This document shows, one piece after another, positions 1-11,254 of a DNA stretch of 64,000 nucleotides. The notes under the pieces were generated by a model. It did no database searches. It was not told the DNA's origin and saw nothing but the letters and a program-made list of their open reading frames with translations. Source of the DNA: Albula goreensis (lineage: Eukaryota > Chordata > Actinopteri > Albuliformes > Albulidae). The stretch is taken from assembly GCA_022829145.1 (NCBI GenBank), contig CM040763.1, positions 12,819,141 to 12,883,140 of the forward strand, read 5' to 3'. Each line of letters opens with the position of its first letter. Position 1 is the stretch's first letter. A program made the translations under genes and the position numbers.

Positions 1-47
1 CTATTGTGTGGGTTTGCAGTTTGCGGTGGGTTTCTTGTGTCCCTCCT

Positions 48-152
48 TTGAAACCAAAGCAACGTCTTTGTTTGAAAATTGTACTTTCTCATCAAGATGT
101 TCTTGTCTGCTTGCTGACAGGATGTGGGAAAAGTTTAACCTGTCAAGTCTGG
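48..152 (+). pseudogene. RecQ-like helicase fragment (relic)
   Basis: A 35-codon open stretch reads like the start of a RecQ-family DNA helicase core. A K-x-K-Q-x-x-x-L region is followed by QDVLVCLLTGCGKSLTCQ, which resembles the RecQ motif 0/Walker A block (D-V-L-x-x-x-P-T-G-x-G-K-S-L-x-x-Q). The usual Pro before Thr-Gly is Leu here. The similarity ends near position 152 and no further helicase motifs follow, so this is a fragment, probably a repeat-borne or retrocopied piece. It is unlikely to be an il15 exon. The call rests on motif memory only. Confidence 0.45.
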
Positions 153-389
153 CTTGCATGGTACAGTTTGTTGTCATGGAATTATCCACAGAGATGTCCT
201 AAGAATGCTACAGTTTGGGTCACATACAGCTTATTTTCTATCATGTTGGAGTAAGTAAAATGTGTAAAAGGGAGTGATTTCCTAGATAAGTGAATAAGTG
301 AACATAATATAATTGAACATAGCCAAGCCTGTGTCTGCTAAGTCATGATAATATGATGAACTGGCTATTAGAGTATGAACTTGTTTCAA
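153..389. other. Unassigned sequence upstream of il15
   Basis: The open frame of the helicase relic continues to about 254 without recognisable motifs. I see nothing else supportable here. Confidence 0.4.
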
Positions 390-645
390 TTCATGGGATG
401 AGATGACAGACCCAAGAGATTGCTTGTAAAGAGTGTAGAGAGGGGGAGATACCCATTGGAAGCTCCTGGGCATAAGACAGGAAGCCCTAAAATATTGTTG
501 AGAGATGTAGAAGTTAAATCACTCAAAGGTTGGGCAAGAAATCCCAAGAGAGGTCAAGGTGGAGAGGAAGAAAGGGTCAGGGCAACACTGTTAAAAGTAG
601 CAGAAAGGTCCAGCAGGATAAGAACAAGAATGAGGGGATAATCTG
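390..645 (+). repeat. Probable dispersed teleost repeat fragment
   Basis: Phrases such as gatgagatgacagacccaag, gtgtagagagggggagat and aacactgttaaaagtagcag followed by aaaggtccagcaggataaga match, from memory, a dispersed repeat found in many teleost genomes. That repeat carries 'gagatcacc...gagtgtag' and 'tgtcaaa...gcagagaggtccagcaggatgagga' blocks. The copy is diverged and lacks the middle of the element. The open frame at 420-641 is part of the repeat and not a gene. Confidence 0.4.
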
Positions 646-2613
646 TCTCTGACTGCAGTGTCCCAAGTGTTACAATTTACCTGGATTTGATATAGAGGGC
701 TAAAACCTGCTGACTTTTAGCCTGCCATTTAGTTTTTTCACTGAAACCAATGTTTTGACATTTGGATTACCTGGAATCTTTTATCCCAAATATTAGAGCG
801 AAGAACTTAATCTCCCTTGCTGTGACAGTGAGTCCCAGCCTACAATAAAATGTTTCTGAAAAGAAAAAAGGAAAGACTAAGTTTGTCCTTTCAATGAAAA
901 TCTGAAGAAAGTCCAAACAGTAAGAGAGGAAATAGCAGCAACATATGAAGAAGAGAAAAGAGGAAATTTAGATCATTTAGCTGTGATACAGGGCTAGAAC
1001 TTGGTGTAGGTTGAAATCATTTTGGGAAATTCACATCACCTCACATACCGTTGAGCATATCACATATTTTGATTGTGACAGTGTTTTATCAATGGTATTA
1101 CTTTTACAGGTTGTAAATGATCCACACTGTATCTATCAAACAATTGTACGAATTTACTATGTTGTGTCCAGATGTATGGCAAAATGACAAATAGTTTAAC
1201 TGAAGAATTATGTCATTCATGTTATTCTGAATGACTTCATTATGCTGTACGTTTTAAAATGCAACATAGGTCTACAATCAGTTTTTTGGCTGACGCCTGT
1301 GATTTGGTGCGGTCTGTGGTATCCACACCCACTGTCAAAAGCCTGTGTTTTCCCTGAGAGGATCCCCAAAGGTACACAGATGCATTCTGTTTCCGTTTGA
1401 TTTACTGCTGCCAGCTCTCTAATGTAACTTCTGTAGTTTGTCATGATGAGTAAAAAATGCAAGCCATGCAGATAATTATTCAATATGGTTTTTCTGTGAA
1501 AGGGTGATCTTAATTTGGGACTGTGACTTCTGCACTTGGTCTTTGCTAAGATATTGATAATATCTTTAATTCTGCTTTGTTCTCACCGCCATCCCGATAA
1601 GCATCAGATTTACAGACCTACACAACAGTAGTCCAAAATGTGTTGGAATATTTGGTACTTGATGCCAAGGGTAGTGCCTTTTAGTCTAGTGTGCATTAAT
1701 TATTCATGTTGACTCACTTTAGAGCAGAGTGAGCAAACAAACAAAAGTACTTTAACTCTTACTGTAAAACTGTATCAGGTTGCATAACAAGTGCATTATG
1801 ATTATCTGAACTAGATGGGTAAATATGATTTTGAGTGAAATATGACCCAGTTTGGAATACCATTCAAATTATCTTGAAACTTGAGATGAATATTGGTAAT
1901 GGTAAGGGTTGCTTTAGGTAACCAAGTGGTAAACATCAAAAATAGCTTGGCATATTTTTGAAGTATGCTTCCCATATTTGTGCCTACCCTGCCTTTTATT
2001 ATTTTGGACATTTGGTTGTAAGCATGTATACTTCTAATTTTCATGTTAAAGTTGCCAGTATATTTGATTGAATGAGATTCATTAAAATAAATGTATATTT
2101 TTACATATTCAAAAATGAATCTAAATATCAATAGCATATTAATGTTTTATTTTATATTTGGAAAATATAAGTTGTGATCTATTACATTTGTTAAAAAATC
2201 TAAAATACAGAATAGCATAAAACCATCTCTATGTTGATGAAAAAACAAGGGCAATACTCAATTAGAAAATGTAATTACACAGCCAACAGTGGCCTTTTTT
2301 ACACTCATATTGTATGTACACTTGTATGCTGTTAACAGGGTACATGTTCATTGATTCACCCTGCTAGGTGAGATGGCTGATCCTGTTGCCAAGTCAGCAC
2401 AATTATGACGAATGTATGACTGCATGGGAAAATCAGTGACAGACTGAACAATGACACTTTGTGCTCAGTCACCCTGTAAAAGGTTATGTATTGAGGGATT
2501 TTATTTCATGTAGAGTTTAACACAGAGCAGCCTGATGGCAACCCAAAGTTTGGTCTGGCCAGGCTATAAGACTGGGGAAACAGGCAGAGAGGTCTGCCAG
2601 ATTGTTGCACTAA
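646..2613. other. Non-coding region upstream of il15
   Basis: AT-rich sequence with no exon I can support. Short open frames (1217-1483 and 1811-2137 on the - strand) show no domain, codon bias or splice context. Non-coding first exons of il15 could lie here but cannot be recognised without transcripts. Confidence 0.5.
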
Positions 2614-2848
2614 CTAGTATAAGATTGAAGCAAACTCATCGTCAAGGTGATCCATCTCCTTGAGTGTATGTTGAGCCACCCGCTTCCTGACATCTTTGTA
2701 TCTCTTAGAATCTACTGAATTACACTTCAGGTGAAATATCTGCAAAGTAGCTTTTTTCAGTCTTTAAGCTACTGGCAGGCAGGTCTTCCTGAGAGAGGCT
2801 GTCAATTTGTTGTTTGTTCCTAACTTTTTCCTGACTTTGTGAACAATG
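2614..2848 (-). pseudogene. Degenerate coding relic, reverse strand, unidentified
   Basis: Read on the reverse strand, about 42 open codons end at a stop near 2729, including the segment SQEDLPASSLKTEKSYFADI. They are followed, after an apparent one-base insertion, by about 34 open codons in another frame containing KRYKDVRKRVAQHTLKEM and DHLDDEF, closed by TAG at 2614-2616. The charged, non-repetitive composition looks protein-coding, and the two parts read as one peptide broken by a frameshift. I do not recognise the family. The 5' side is cut off by the repeat starting at 2851. It may be a processed-gene fragment; chance is the alternative. Confidence 0.35.
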
Positions 2849-2850
2849 TT

Positions 2851-3260
2851 CAATTTAATTCAATTCAGTTTCATTTTTGTAGTGTTTTTTTACAACAAGT
2901 TGTCACAAGCAGCTTTACAATTGATCCCTGGCCTGAAACCCCCTTGGAGCAAGCCTAGGCAACAATGGCAAAAAACTCCCTGACAAACAGGAAGAAATCT
3001 TGACTGAAATCCTGATTCAAATGATAATTGAAATGATAACAGCCACAAAAACTACAATAACAGTGATAATAACAGTTTAGGTAGAATAACCAGATTTGCA
3101 GTATAACAGTAAATATGGTAAGTAGGGTCCAGTTCTTGGCACAGGGAGGGCGGGACGGGTGGGACAGGCAGGCCTGGAAGATAGCTGAGCCAGGGCTGGG
3201 CTGCGGTGTTTGGGCTTCAGCTCCAGGTAGGTGCCCAGAGCAGGGAGAGAAAAACAGTAA
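2851..3260 (+). repeat. Teleost interspersed repeat (CAATTCAATT family)
   Basis: It starts with caatttaattcaattcag and runs through tttttgtagtgttttttta, a ttgtcacaagcagctttaca block and atggcaaaaaactccctgac. This block order is that of a very common teleost interspersed repeat ('caattcaattttatttgtatagcgc...ttgtcacaaagcagctttaca...ggaaaaactccctgag'). The later G-rich part (about 3140-3260, 'gaagatagctgagccagggctgggctgcgg') fits the distal part of the same element. No target-site duplication was identified. Confidence 0.6.
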
Positions 3261-3413
3261 ACTGTTGATTAGTGGATGGTAAGATTCATGGAGAGAAAAT
3301 CAGAGAAACCATTTTTTGAAAAGGCCCTCACACTATGTTAAGTATTGTATCTTGTATGTTTGTAGGAGTAAAGTATCCTAATTGTCCCTCTGTCAATGGT
3401 TGTCTTTTTGTAG

Positions 3414-3508
3414 AGAAGTGTGAGACATGCCTGTTTCTTCTGCTGCCTTCGCTACTGCCAAGACAGTCCTCCCAAAGGAGAGATATGGATCTATTTCTTT
3501 GTTTGGAG
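3414..3508 (+). CDS. il15: il15 exon: signal-peptide region
   Basis: The acceptor is tgtctttttgtag and the donor is gtatgt after TGGAG. The exon enters in phase 0 and ends with two bases (AG). It codes a cysteine-rich stretch (HACFFCCLRYC) and then the hydrophobic core GEIWIYFFVW. It corresponds to the human exon that ends in HVFILG of the long signal peptide. No ATG is in frame within the exon. Confidence 0.8.
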
Positions 3509-6500
3509 GTATGTAGGATCATCTAATGGAACAATATGGGGTTGCTGTACAGAATGTTTGCATGTACAATACTGCACTCACACAAAAAAACAGCTGATGA
3601 GGGACAATTAATGGGGTGGGAAGAGGAATGTGTGTGGTTTGGTTATGCATCCTATCATTGGTTTGCAAAATAGTAGAATGGGGTCATGCAAACAGATGCC
3701 TTTAGCATGTGCAATGTGATTTACTAAGCCTAAAATGTCTTTGGAATGTTAGCGCAAAAAATAACAGCACTTGTGCATGCCAAACTCGTAATGCCATTTT
3801 ACAGCTTTTGGGTGAGATGAGGGATTCATTTGAGCAACTCATTGGAAGAGGCCATATTACATTAGCAATTTCATTTCCTCTGGGTTGTCCCAGCTTACAA
3901 CAGCTGTCAGGTTTGCTGATCAGGTGTACCTGACAGTTATCAACCTGTGTCCCTGTTCAGGTTCACTGTCCATGGTTCTTAACCCTTTGATGCCAATGTG
4001 TCCATTCTGTTTCCACCTTTGGTGTGTACATACACATGGATGTGTTTCAAATATCAATAACCAAATTTTCTGAATGTTTACATCACAGTAAAAGCTAATC
4101 AATTGGTTGATTCTAGCTGACACTCAAAATACACTAAAACAGTTTGTGGATACACCATGAACAGTAAGAATAAATAATTTCAATTATGAATCATGGGTTA
4201 GAGAATAACTTGTATTTGAATCAACCAACCAAAACAATGTATTTTATGAGTAACAAAACAAATGAAAAATTCATCAAAATAAAAGCCTTAATCTGATGGA
4301 AATGTGAATTTATGTGACACTGACAGCCTGATTAGTGCTTGTACAGTTACAATAATTTCAGTCCTGACAAACTTTGAATTCCTTGCATTCACAGTGCAAT
4401 AATTTGTGCAAACTAGTTCAGTCTAACAAACCGGGCAAAATCCCCCATTTAAATAAGCCAGTCATTATGAGGCATGTGTTTGTGTGGTGTCACATTTCTG
4501 CTGCGTTGTCATCACACATCCACTGACTAACTAATTTCACTTTCAATTTCCCTTCAGCTGTCTGAGTGCGGCTGCAGAGGCACAAAGGCAGGATCTCATT
4601 GAATTGAGGACATTTATTGAAAATAATAAACAGGACTTCAAGGTAAGGTAATTGAGTTTTTTCCTCAGTTTCACTGAAGGATCAAGAAGCCCATTTTGTG
4701 GCGTGTAATTATTAACTTGAGAGACACAGAAGAGATATGAATTTAACTTAAGTGGTGTGTGCTTTCAAAACCAATGAGACGTATTCAAAACACACAAAAG
4801 AGGCTGCGTGCCTAAGACACAAGCCAGTGAAGATCATCTCTATTACAGGCACAGAAGTTCAGTCTAAAAACTTCTGTATTCAGCATAAATGTTTATGTCA
4901 AAACATTTTTTGGTGGTAGGCTGTGTTGTTCAGAGTACTTCCTACTGACAAAGCACAGTAATTACAAAACAAAATTAAATCAAAGGCAAGGAGAAAGGAA
5001 TTTTCACCCCCCCTCCCTCTCCCAACGGAGAATAGAAAAGGTTGGGATGGCAGCAAACAAAAACAAAAGAAAAAATCATGACAATATAGCATTAGTAGAA
5101 GTGATACAGCAATAGTGAGGATGACAAGTAAAAAGAAAAATTTAAAAAATAGTTGTCAACTTTCGCTAATCAAGGAATAGTACAAACAAATACACAAGTG
5201 AAATATTCTAATCACCGCTATTACAGTACACAATAAAAAAGGTGAAAACCTAAAAAGTTGTGTTGTCACCATCTGATTTGTGTAAACTTGGCTGGGGTTT
5301 CTTGCCTCAACCAGTTTCACTTATGACTACAACTTAGAGCAGCTTGTCAAGTAATTGTAATTCTCATGTCAACAGGACATTTTTTTTGTTTTTCTTTCAT
5401 TTTCAAAACATTGCCCTCAACCTGCTTTTTAGAGCCATATGTCATAACCTGATAATGTTTTGCTGTAGTATGATCAAATATCAAATAAGGCAGTCGTAAC
5501 TGTTTATGTTCAGCATATATTTAGGACAAGTAACCAAAGCAATAAGAATTTTTAGGTTGGATGTGCAGACTGGCCACCATTGTAAATTATAGTGTTATGA
5601 AATGGTGGTAAAATCAGTTGCTTGATTGTTGCCTAAATGTGCTATAATACGACTGCATTCTTTTGTTAAAGGAAAATACTTTCTAAAGTCATATTTACTT
5701 AACAAGAAAAATCACTTAATATATTTAAGTGTTGTTTTAAAGCACCAAATATTGTTTTTTTCTTTATCATTGATGCCTTTACAGTTTATGAATGATGGAT
5801 AAAACACAGATGAATAATTACCTTTGTGGGCATATAGTCCTGAATTCAGTCATGGAGTCAGCAGCCATTTATGCAGAATGTCAGTGCTGATCATTTTGTC
5901 TTCTGATTTTGTTTTACATCAAATCCATGAATTTTCTAGCTGACTTTGATAGCACTGATTTGAAGTTAGCTAAATATATCCATGTGCTTATCAAACATAG
6001 ATTCAATAACTGAGGCAAGATTGCACTTCCAGTTTTTCTTCACAAACAGTATGTTTTTGTTCATATACATTCATTCTTAAAGTGTGCACACAGCTTTACA
6101 TTCTGCATTTCTCTTGCATCATTGTTCTAATTTTTCCAGCAAGCTGTTTTCAGGCCATTCGTAGTACACAATTTGACACATTTCTTTTCTCCCCAGAATT
6201 CTGATCATTCTTATTACACTCCAAGCCATGACACAACCAATGTAAGTATTTTTAAGTAATACATCATTTTCCATCATACAATCATTGTAATAAATAATTT
6301 TGAGGTCAATGATTTCAAAATGCATTTAAGCAGCTGTAATAAATGACTGAAATACTTAAGATATTAGAAGCTTTTACTATTCATGAATTCCCTTTATCTC
6401 TTTTATGATGCTATGGGGGTAAGTATAGATATTTAACACATTTAGCCTCAGTTACACTAAGTACTATACTAAATCTATGGTATTCATGAAATGATTAAAT

Positions 6501-7626
6501 GTTTATAAAAATTGTAATGGTATTGTTCAATAAGTCATTTAACTGGTTGTTTTTTCCACAGAAATCTTGTATCAATAATACCCTGCTCTGTTACATATTG
6601 GAAGCGCAGGTTATTAATTATGAGACAAGGGGTGGAAGATCTATTACAATTCTGGAAGCAATGACAGAAGAAATTCGATCACTGGTGGGTCCTATTCAAT
6701 CCTGTCCCTGCAAATAGTCTGCACAATCATGAATACAGTATGCATTATGTACGTATACTGCATGTATCTCGTCCATATTAGTAACTATATGACTATATAT
6801 GTAAGAACATGGCACAAGCAAACAGTATGTACAATATAGTGGTAATCCGCTTCTTGACCTTAGTTTTACCTGAACTTTTCCATCACACGAAATGGAGTGA
6901 AGAGAGTTTCGCCTTATTGTGAAGGGATAGTCACACTACTGGAAAATGTCTGCTATGATGAAAGATTTTCCACAAGGACAAGGCCAAGTCCAGAAGAGAA
7001 GTACAGGGCACAACTCCTGGCAGTAGTGGGCAAGGGGAAGAGCATTCAGTTCCTCATTCAGCAAGTCATGTCTCTCTCCTGCTGAGGCTGTATGTGTGTG
7101 AACCTATATCCTGTCTGATCAAACAGTGTTGATTGGCTTTGTATGAACAAGAAGTCCATCCCACATATCTAGCAGTTGGCCACAGGGCAGTTTGTGGGAG
7201 GGGAAAGCTCTTCCCTCTTTCCTGCCCTTTCCCTTTTGAGGAGAGGTGTCTGTTGTCACATTCCAGAGCAGTGCTTTAGCTGCTGTACTGATAATCAGTC
7301 AAACTCACGTCTATCCTGCCACAGCATTGTGACTCTGTAGATGATCACGTTTCATTTTGAAACAATTTACACAAGGCAGCTCCTTATTGGTTAATAAATA
7401 TTCACTTTTTGGTATTTATATTATTTTGCCCCGTCCCCCCCCCAACCCTCATATGAATTCTGTTAATATTCTATATTGTTATGGATGGTACAGATTTTTC
7501 TCTGTTTTTCAGAACAGTGGGATGAACAGCTGCTCACCCTGTGAAGCATTTGAAGAAACCAACTCTACAACATTTATCAAGAGATTTGAAATGTTTATTA
7601 AGATAATGCAGGATTTATCCAGTTGA
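3414..7626 (+). CDS. il15: Interleukin-15 (il15), five 3' coding exons, start codon not found
   Basis: Exons 3414-3508, 4558-4642, 6197-6241, 6562-6684 and 7513-7626 join in frame to 153 codons plus stop; human IL-15 has 162 residues. IL-15 is a secreted four-helix cytokine acting through IL-15R-alpha, IL-2R-beta and gamma-c on lymphocytes. Visible hallmarks, counting residue 1 at position 3414, are a hydrophobic signal segment (WIYFFVWSCLSAAA), CX6C (C78, C85) followed by the IL-15/IL-2 family helix CYILEAQVINYE, and CX2C (C123, C126) in the C-terminal helix. These four cysteines match the two disulfides of human IL-15. Glutamates 89 and 96 match human E46 and E53, which contact IL-15R-alpha. 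N-glycosylation sequons lie at N75, N80 and N133. All splice phases agree. The exon at 3414 has no in-frame ATG, so the first codons lie upstream. A closely related paralogue (il15l or il2) is less likely because the adjacent gene is inpp4b. Confidence 0.88.
3509..4557 (+). other. il15 intron
   Basis: A 1049-bp intron bounded by gtatgt and ttcccttcag. I see no repeat or gene in it. Confidence 0.8.
4558..4642 (+). CDS. il15: il15 exon: mature N-terminus, helix A
   Basis: The acceptor is atttcccttcag and the donor is gtaagg. The first base completes the split serine codon (AG|C). The product SCLSAAAEAQRQDLIELR aligns with human CFSAGLPKTEANWVNVISDL. The likely signal cleavage lies near the AAAEA stretch, and the amphipathic helix A follows. 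Confidence 0.88.
4643..6196 (+). other. il15 intron
   Basis: A 1554-bp AT-rich intron bounded by gtaagg and ttttctccccag. No other feature seen. Confidence 0.8.
6197..6241 (+). CDS. il15: il15 small 45-bp exon
   Basis: Fifteen codons in phase 0/0, NSDHSYYTPSHDTTN. The YYTPSHD segment aligns with human LYTESDV just before the first mature cysteine; human Y26 is an IL-15R-alpha contact. The acceptor is ttctccccag and the donor is gtaagt. Confidence 0.85.
6242..6561 (+). other. il15 short intron
   Basis: A 320-bp intron from gtaagt to ttttttccacag. Nothing else seen. Confidence 0.85.
6562..6684 (+). CDS. il15: il15 exon: helices B and C with CX6C
   Basis: Forty-one codons in phase 0/0. They open with KSC and reach the second cysteine after six residues, followed by the family signature CYILEAQVINYE (human CFLLELQVISLE). 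The donor is gtgggt, which is weaker than consensus but preserves the frame. Confidence 0.9.
6685..7512 (+). other. il15 last intron
   Basis: An 828-bp intron with acceptor ttctctgtttttcag. The open frame at 6897-7085 lies inside it and has no recognisable domain or splice context. Confidence 0.8.
7513..7626 (+). CDS. il15: il15 last exon: helix D with CX2C
   Basis: Thirty-seven codons and TGA. NSCSPCEAFEETNSTTF aligns without gaps to human SGCKECEELEEKNIKEF, including both cysteines of the CX2C. The helix ends IKRFEMFIKIMQDLSS. In the ungapped alignment the position of human Gln108 (gamma-c contact) is lysine 146 here, and glutamine occurs three residues later. Confidence 0.92.
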   Translation, partial: NSGMNSCSPCEAFEETNSTTFIKRFEMFIKIMQDLSS

Positions 7627-7742
7627 CTGCTTCATTGATACTGTTATTTTGTTTCCTGTTTTTTTTTTTTTACATTGTTATATATTTGGTAACCAAAATT
7701 GTGCATAGCATTTTAAGATTATTTAAGATATTTTTTTACAAT

Positions 7743-7748
7743 AATAAA
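7743..7748 (+). terminator. il15 polyadenylation signal AATAAA
   Basis: A canonical AATAAA about 117 bases after the il15 stop codon, preceded by T-rich sequence. It implies a short 3' UTR. A longer form cannot be excluded. Confidence 0.6.
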
Positions 7749-7769
7749 ACACCTAATCCTGTATAATAT

Positions 7770-10700
7770 ACCCTTTAATATGTAGCTGTTGTATACATCA
7801 CACTTATTTATCACATATGAAAATGTACAGTTTGTCTCAAGTGAACCATGTTAATATTATATTTGGTATACACATTTTTACTAATACAGTCATTGGGGAT
7901 AAGTTGAGTTAGAAAGGCATAATATCCTCATATATGAATGATTCATTTAAAATTGCATTTAGAATTGATATTCTCTTTGCAAATAACTATTTTTATAATA
8001 ATGACTAAATACATTGTTTCTGTATGTCAGCAATGCTCCAAGCCAGTTTTGTTGGATTTGTCAGTTTTGTATATGTTTGGATTTTGTAGTTGAAAAATGT
8101 ATAATTTTAGGGTTGTCTCATTTGCAGCTTCATTGTGACATTCATAATTGGATTCTACTTTTAATATTTAATAATATTATTACAGGTTGTATTGTGAAGA
8201 TGCATTTCAGGACATGCCTCCTATAAACTGCCATGCTCAGATAATTTTGGTTATGTGAAATGAATCAAAGGTCATTAAATACTGTCTGTATTACATATGT
8301 TATTAGTTGCTAGTAAAAAAAAAAATGGATGTAAAATCAACGAAACATACAAATCCACACAACATCCATGCCAGTTTTTCTTGTTTGACATGCAAGATGA
8401 AATTTGAATGTAGTCTAGCAGGAATAGGAGTTGTTTCAGGATTACCCAGCACAAATAAAACCAAGCACACAAAAGGACATCAAATAAGGCTTTCTTCAGA
8501 GTAAGCCTGGCTGTTCTTGCTTTCACTTTTCCGTAGAGACTAGACTCACTAACACAAGATTCCATCTGTTGAGTAAGGTGCTGCAGCTCAGTGTTAAAAA
8601 GCATTGTATTTTGAAGGAGAAAAAGCTGTGAAATGCAGTGCTACTTTCTTTATTATCACCCTCTATTAGTCTCTGCTATTATGTAAACAGCATATCATGT
8701 GCTGTCTTCAGTCTTAAAGATAAATACATGCCCTGCTCTAACATTGCAAACCTAAACAGATGATATTGATAATAAATACTGATTTGTATGGGTAATTGTA
8801 TTTCTTCGGTGTGCTTCATTGTGGATTCTCTAAGCTGTCTGTGACAACATACCTTGGATAGCCTACATTTGGTTTGCTTAACTGGCTGTTTTGGGGTTAA
8901 TAACAATGTAAATTTCAATCCATGGGTAAATTCCAAATTTTGGGGAACCCCTTATTTTGACAGTTAAATGACCTTTAAAGGAATCAGTGTGTGTAGTTTA
9001 CTTGAATAGACTGAGTTTTTGTCACATCAAGTGTGATGCTGTATATCAAACTGATACAATTTTTTTTTGTATGAGGTAACATTTGTAAAAATGTTATGGA
9101 GGAAAGCTACACTGCCACTGAGCTGTTCCTTCGTATGGGGTTATATTGAACAGCAGTCCAGTTAAGCCTTGGAAAGTTAATGTTTATCTCGTAGCCTCTA
9201 AAACAAATTCATAATAAGTTTTCCCTGAAGGTATACAAGGCACTGAAGTGGGTGTATACCTGTGGAGAACAGTGATTAAACAATTTCATTTACAACCCAA
9301 AAGATGACTCACTAAACAGAACGGTGCCACAATCACATGCACTTGCCAGACATAGCTGGTATATTGCATGAATTGGGATTTTTTTTTTTTACACATTTGC
9401 TTTAAATATGTAATTTTCCCACTGATATCAGATTATAGACACTAAGAAGCACACAGAAATTGCTCAAACAATGTGCAGTTTGAGCATGGTGATTATTTAA
9501 CAGAGGAAAAGCAACATAAGAGAAGTGAAAACAAAAGTTAGGATTCTTCAAAGTCCTTTCGATTGAAGAAAGGTTGCATATATATATGTGTGTGTGTGTG
9601 AGTAGTATATATAGTACTCACAGACACCTTTAGAACTTAATGTTGTATGTGAGTGTGCAGTTACTCTTGTAGTGAAAACAACTATGTGCTCAAGAAATGA
9701 CTAATTTCAATGCAAATGACTCATTCTGGCAGAATAGCAGACTTGACAAGACTTCACAGGCCTGAAGAGGAAAATGATGGAGGACAAATGCAAAGCGGCA
9801 GCCTCATATTGGACGTTCTGTTACATGTAGAACAGTCAACAGTGTTCAGGCTGGACAGAGTTACTATACCCTCCATGACAAATGAATGTTTCAGTTCCAA
9901 GAATGGTTCAAAAATTGTGAGGTGTGTTTGTTATCTAATCCAAAGAGGCTACTTATTTGTCGAATAGACATGGATAAACTGGCCCTTCCCCTGAGGCACT
10001 TGAGTATTTAGCAGTCTAGTAAGCCAATGGCCTTACCTTTGAATCAAGGTTTCTGTGCTAATCCTTTGTGACCTACAAGATGGATGTTCAACCTGTCTAA
10101 TTGTGGCATGCTCAGAACAATGGTGTCATAATAGTCTGAATGAAGCTGTAAAATTTGTCTCATGGTGTTAGACTAAATAATATCTCATCCTTTAGTTTGT
10201 TTCAGTGGAAACTCAATTTACTGACCTTACGCTTTGGTTGAACAAGCATCTGTTCTTATCCTGAACATACTAATCATTTTTACATCTAGAACAATTTGCT
10301 TTCATGGAATTTGGCCAACATTTGAATTTTCCTTTAAATGGAAGTTAAATGGGCATTTGTTTATGCATTCCAGACTTCTGACTTAAAAATAGCCTGCACT
10401 TCCTGGTCAGATATCTTTGACATTCTCTGTAATAGCTAGAAACTGATGTCTCAAGACTACATCTATTATTTTATTTCAGTTCCATTTTCCAGCCTTTTTA
10501 TATTTTCTTGATACTCTTTACTGAAGGCTTTCCCTTATAGTCATTTATAAGAATGAATTTATCTTTTCTTGGAACAGCTGCTTTCCAGGCCTAATTTGTA
10601 ATCACTTGCTAAGGAGTGAGATTCATTTTCTTGCCAATCTATAAAGTTGGAACATTTATGGGGGAGATGGTACCAATAGTACCACCATGACCCTCCTTAC

Positions 10701-11248
10701 AAGTAGTGCGCTGTTAAGCATTTATTAATACCTAGGTTGTTAAGCAATGGAGGATGGAAGAAGAGAATCTTGGGATAGGAAGAAAATGCACAGGGACAAG
10801 TTGACCTTTGATCAATACAGATTGGAGAAGAAGCAAGGAGAATGAAAAGCCACTTTTTTCAAAGCTTTATCTATAGACGTGGCATAGATCTTGACCTTAA
10901 CAGGTGAGTAAGTAGTCATTTACATAACCAATTAACTACAAAGAGAAAGAGTTTATATACCCACTACAAGTCAATATGCTAGTGAACATGTCCTTTTTTG
11001 AGATTTTACTAACTCAGAGCAACATGCCAGCTTTACTGTTAAAGCTTTGTTCAAACTGCAACATGGACTCTGCTGTCCCTAAGTCAGCAATTTGTATAAT
11101 GGCCATGAACACTATGTGCAGAAAACTTCAAGCTGGAATGCAAGTAACTTGAATAAAATGATTACTAGTCATAATGGTGTAGCAATAGCTACTGCAGCGC
11201 TGTGTGGAGGCTGGTAACAGATCAGTCATATCTGCAGCATGGGTATAT
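7770..11248. other. Intergenic region between convergent il15 and inpp4b
   Basis: AT-rich sequence with no exon of either gene. It holds a TA/TG microsatellite (about 9577-9620). The open frames (for example 8275-8604 on the - strand, 9710-9967 on the + strand) lack recognisable domains. Confidence 0.6.
9577..9620 (+). repeat. (TA)n(TG)n microsatellite
   Basis: Tandem catatatatatgtgtgtgtg followed by tgagtagtatatatag. Confidence 0.85.
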
Positions 11249-11254
11249 TTTATT
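11249..11254 (-). terminator. Distal candidate poly(A) signal for inpp4b
   Basis: TTTATT on the + strand, which is AATAAA on the - strand, about 1.6 kb past the alpha stop codon. Two nearer copies exist at 12153-12158 and 12522-12527. Which is used cannot be told from sequence. Confidence 0.25.

Noticed and set aside
3414-7626. Assignment of the cytokine to il2 or il21.
   Set aside because: CX6C plus CX2C spacing, the LExQVIxxE helix and the inpp4b neighbour fit il15; il2/il21 lie in a different gene neighbourhood.
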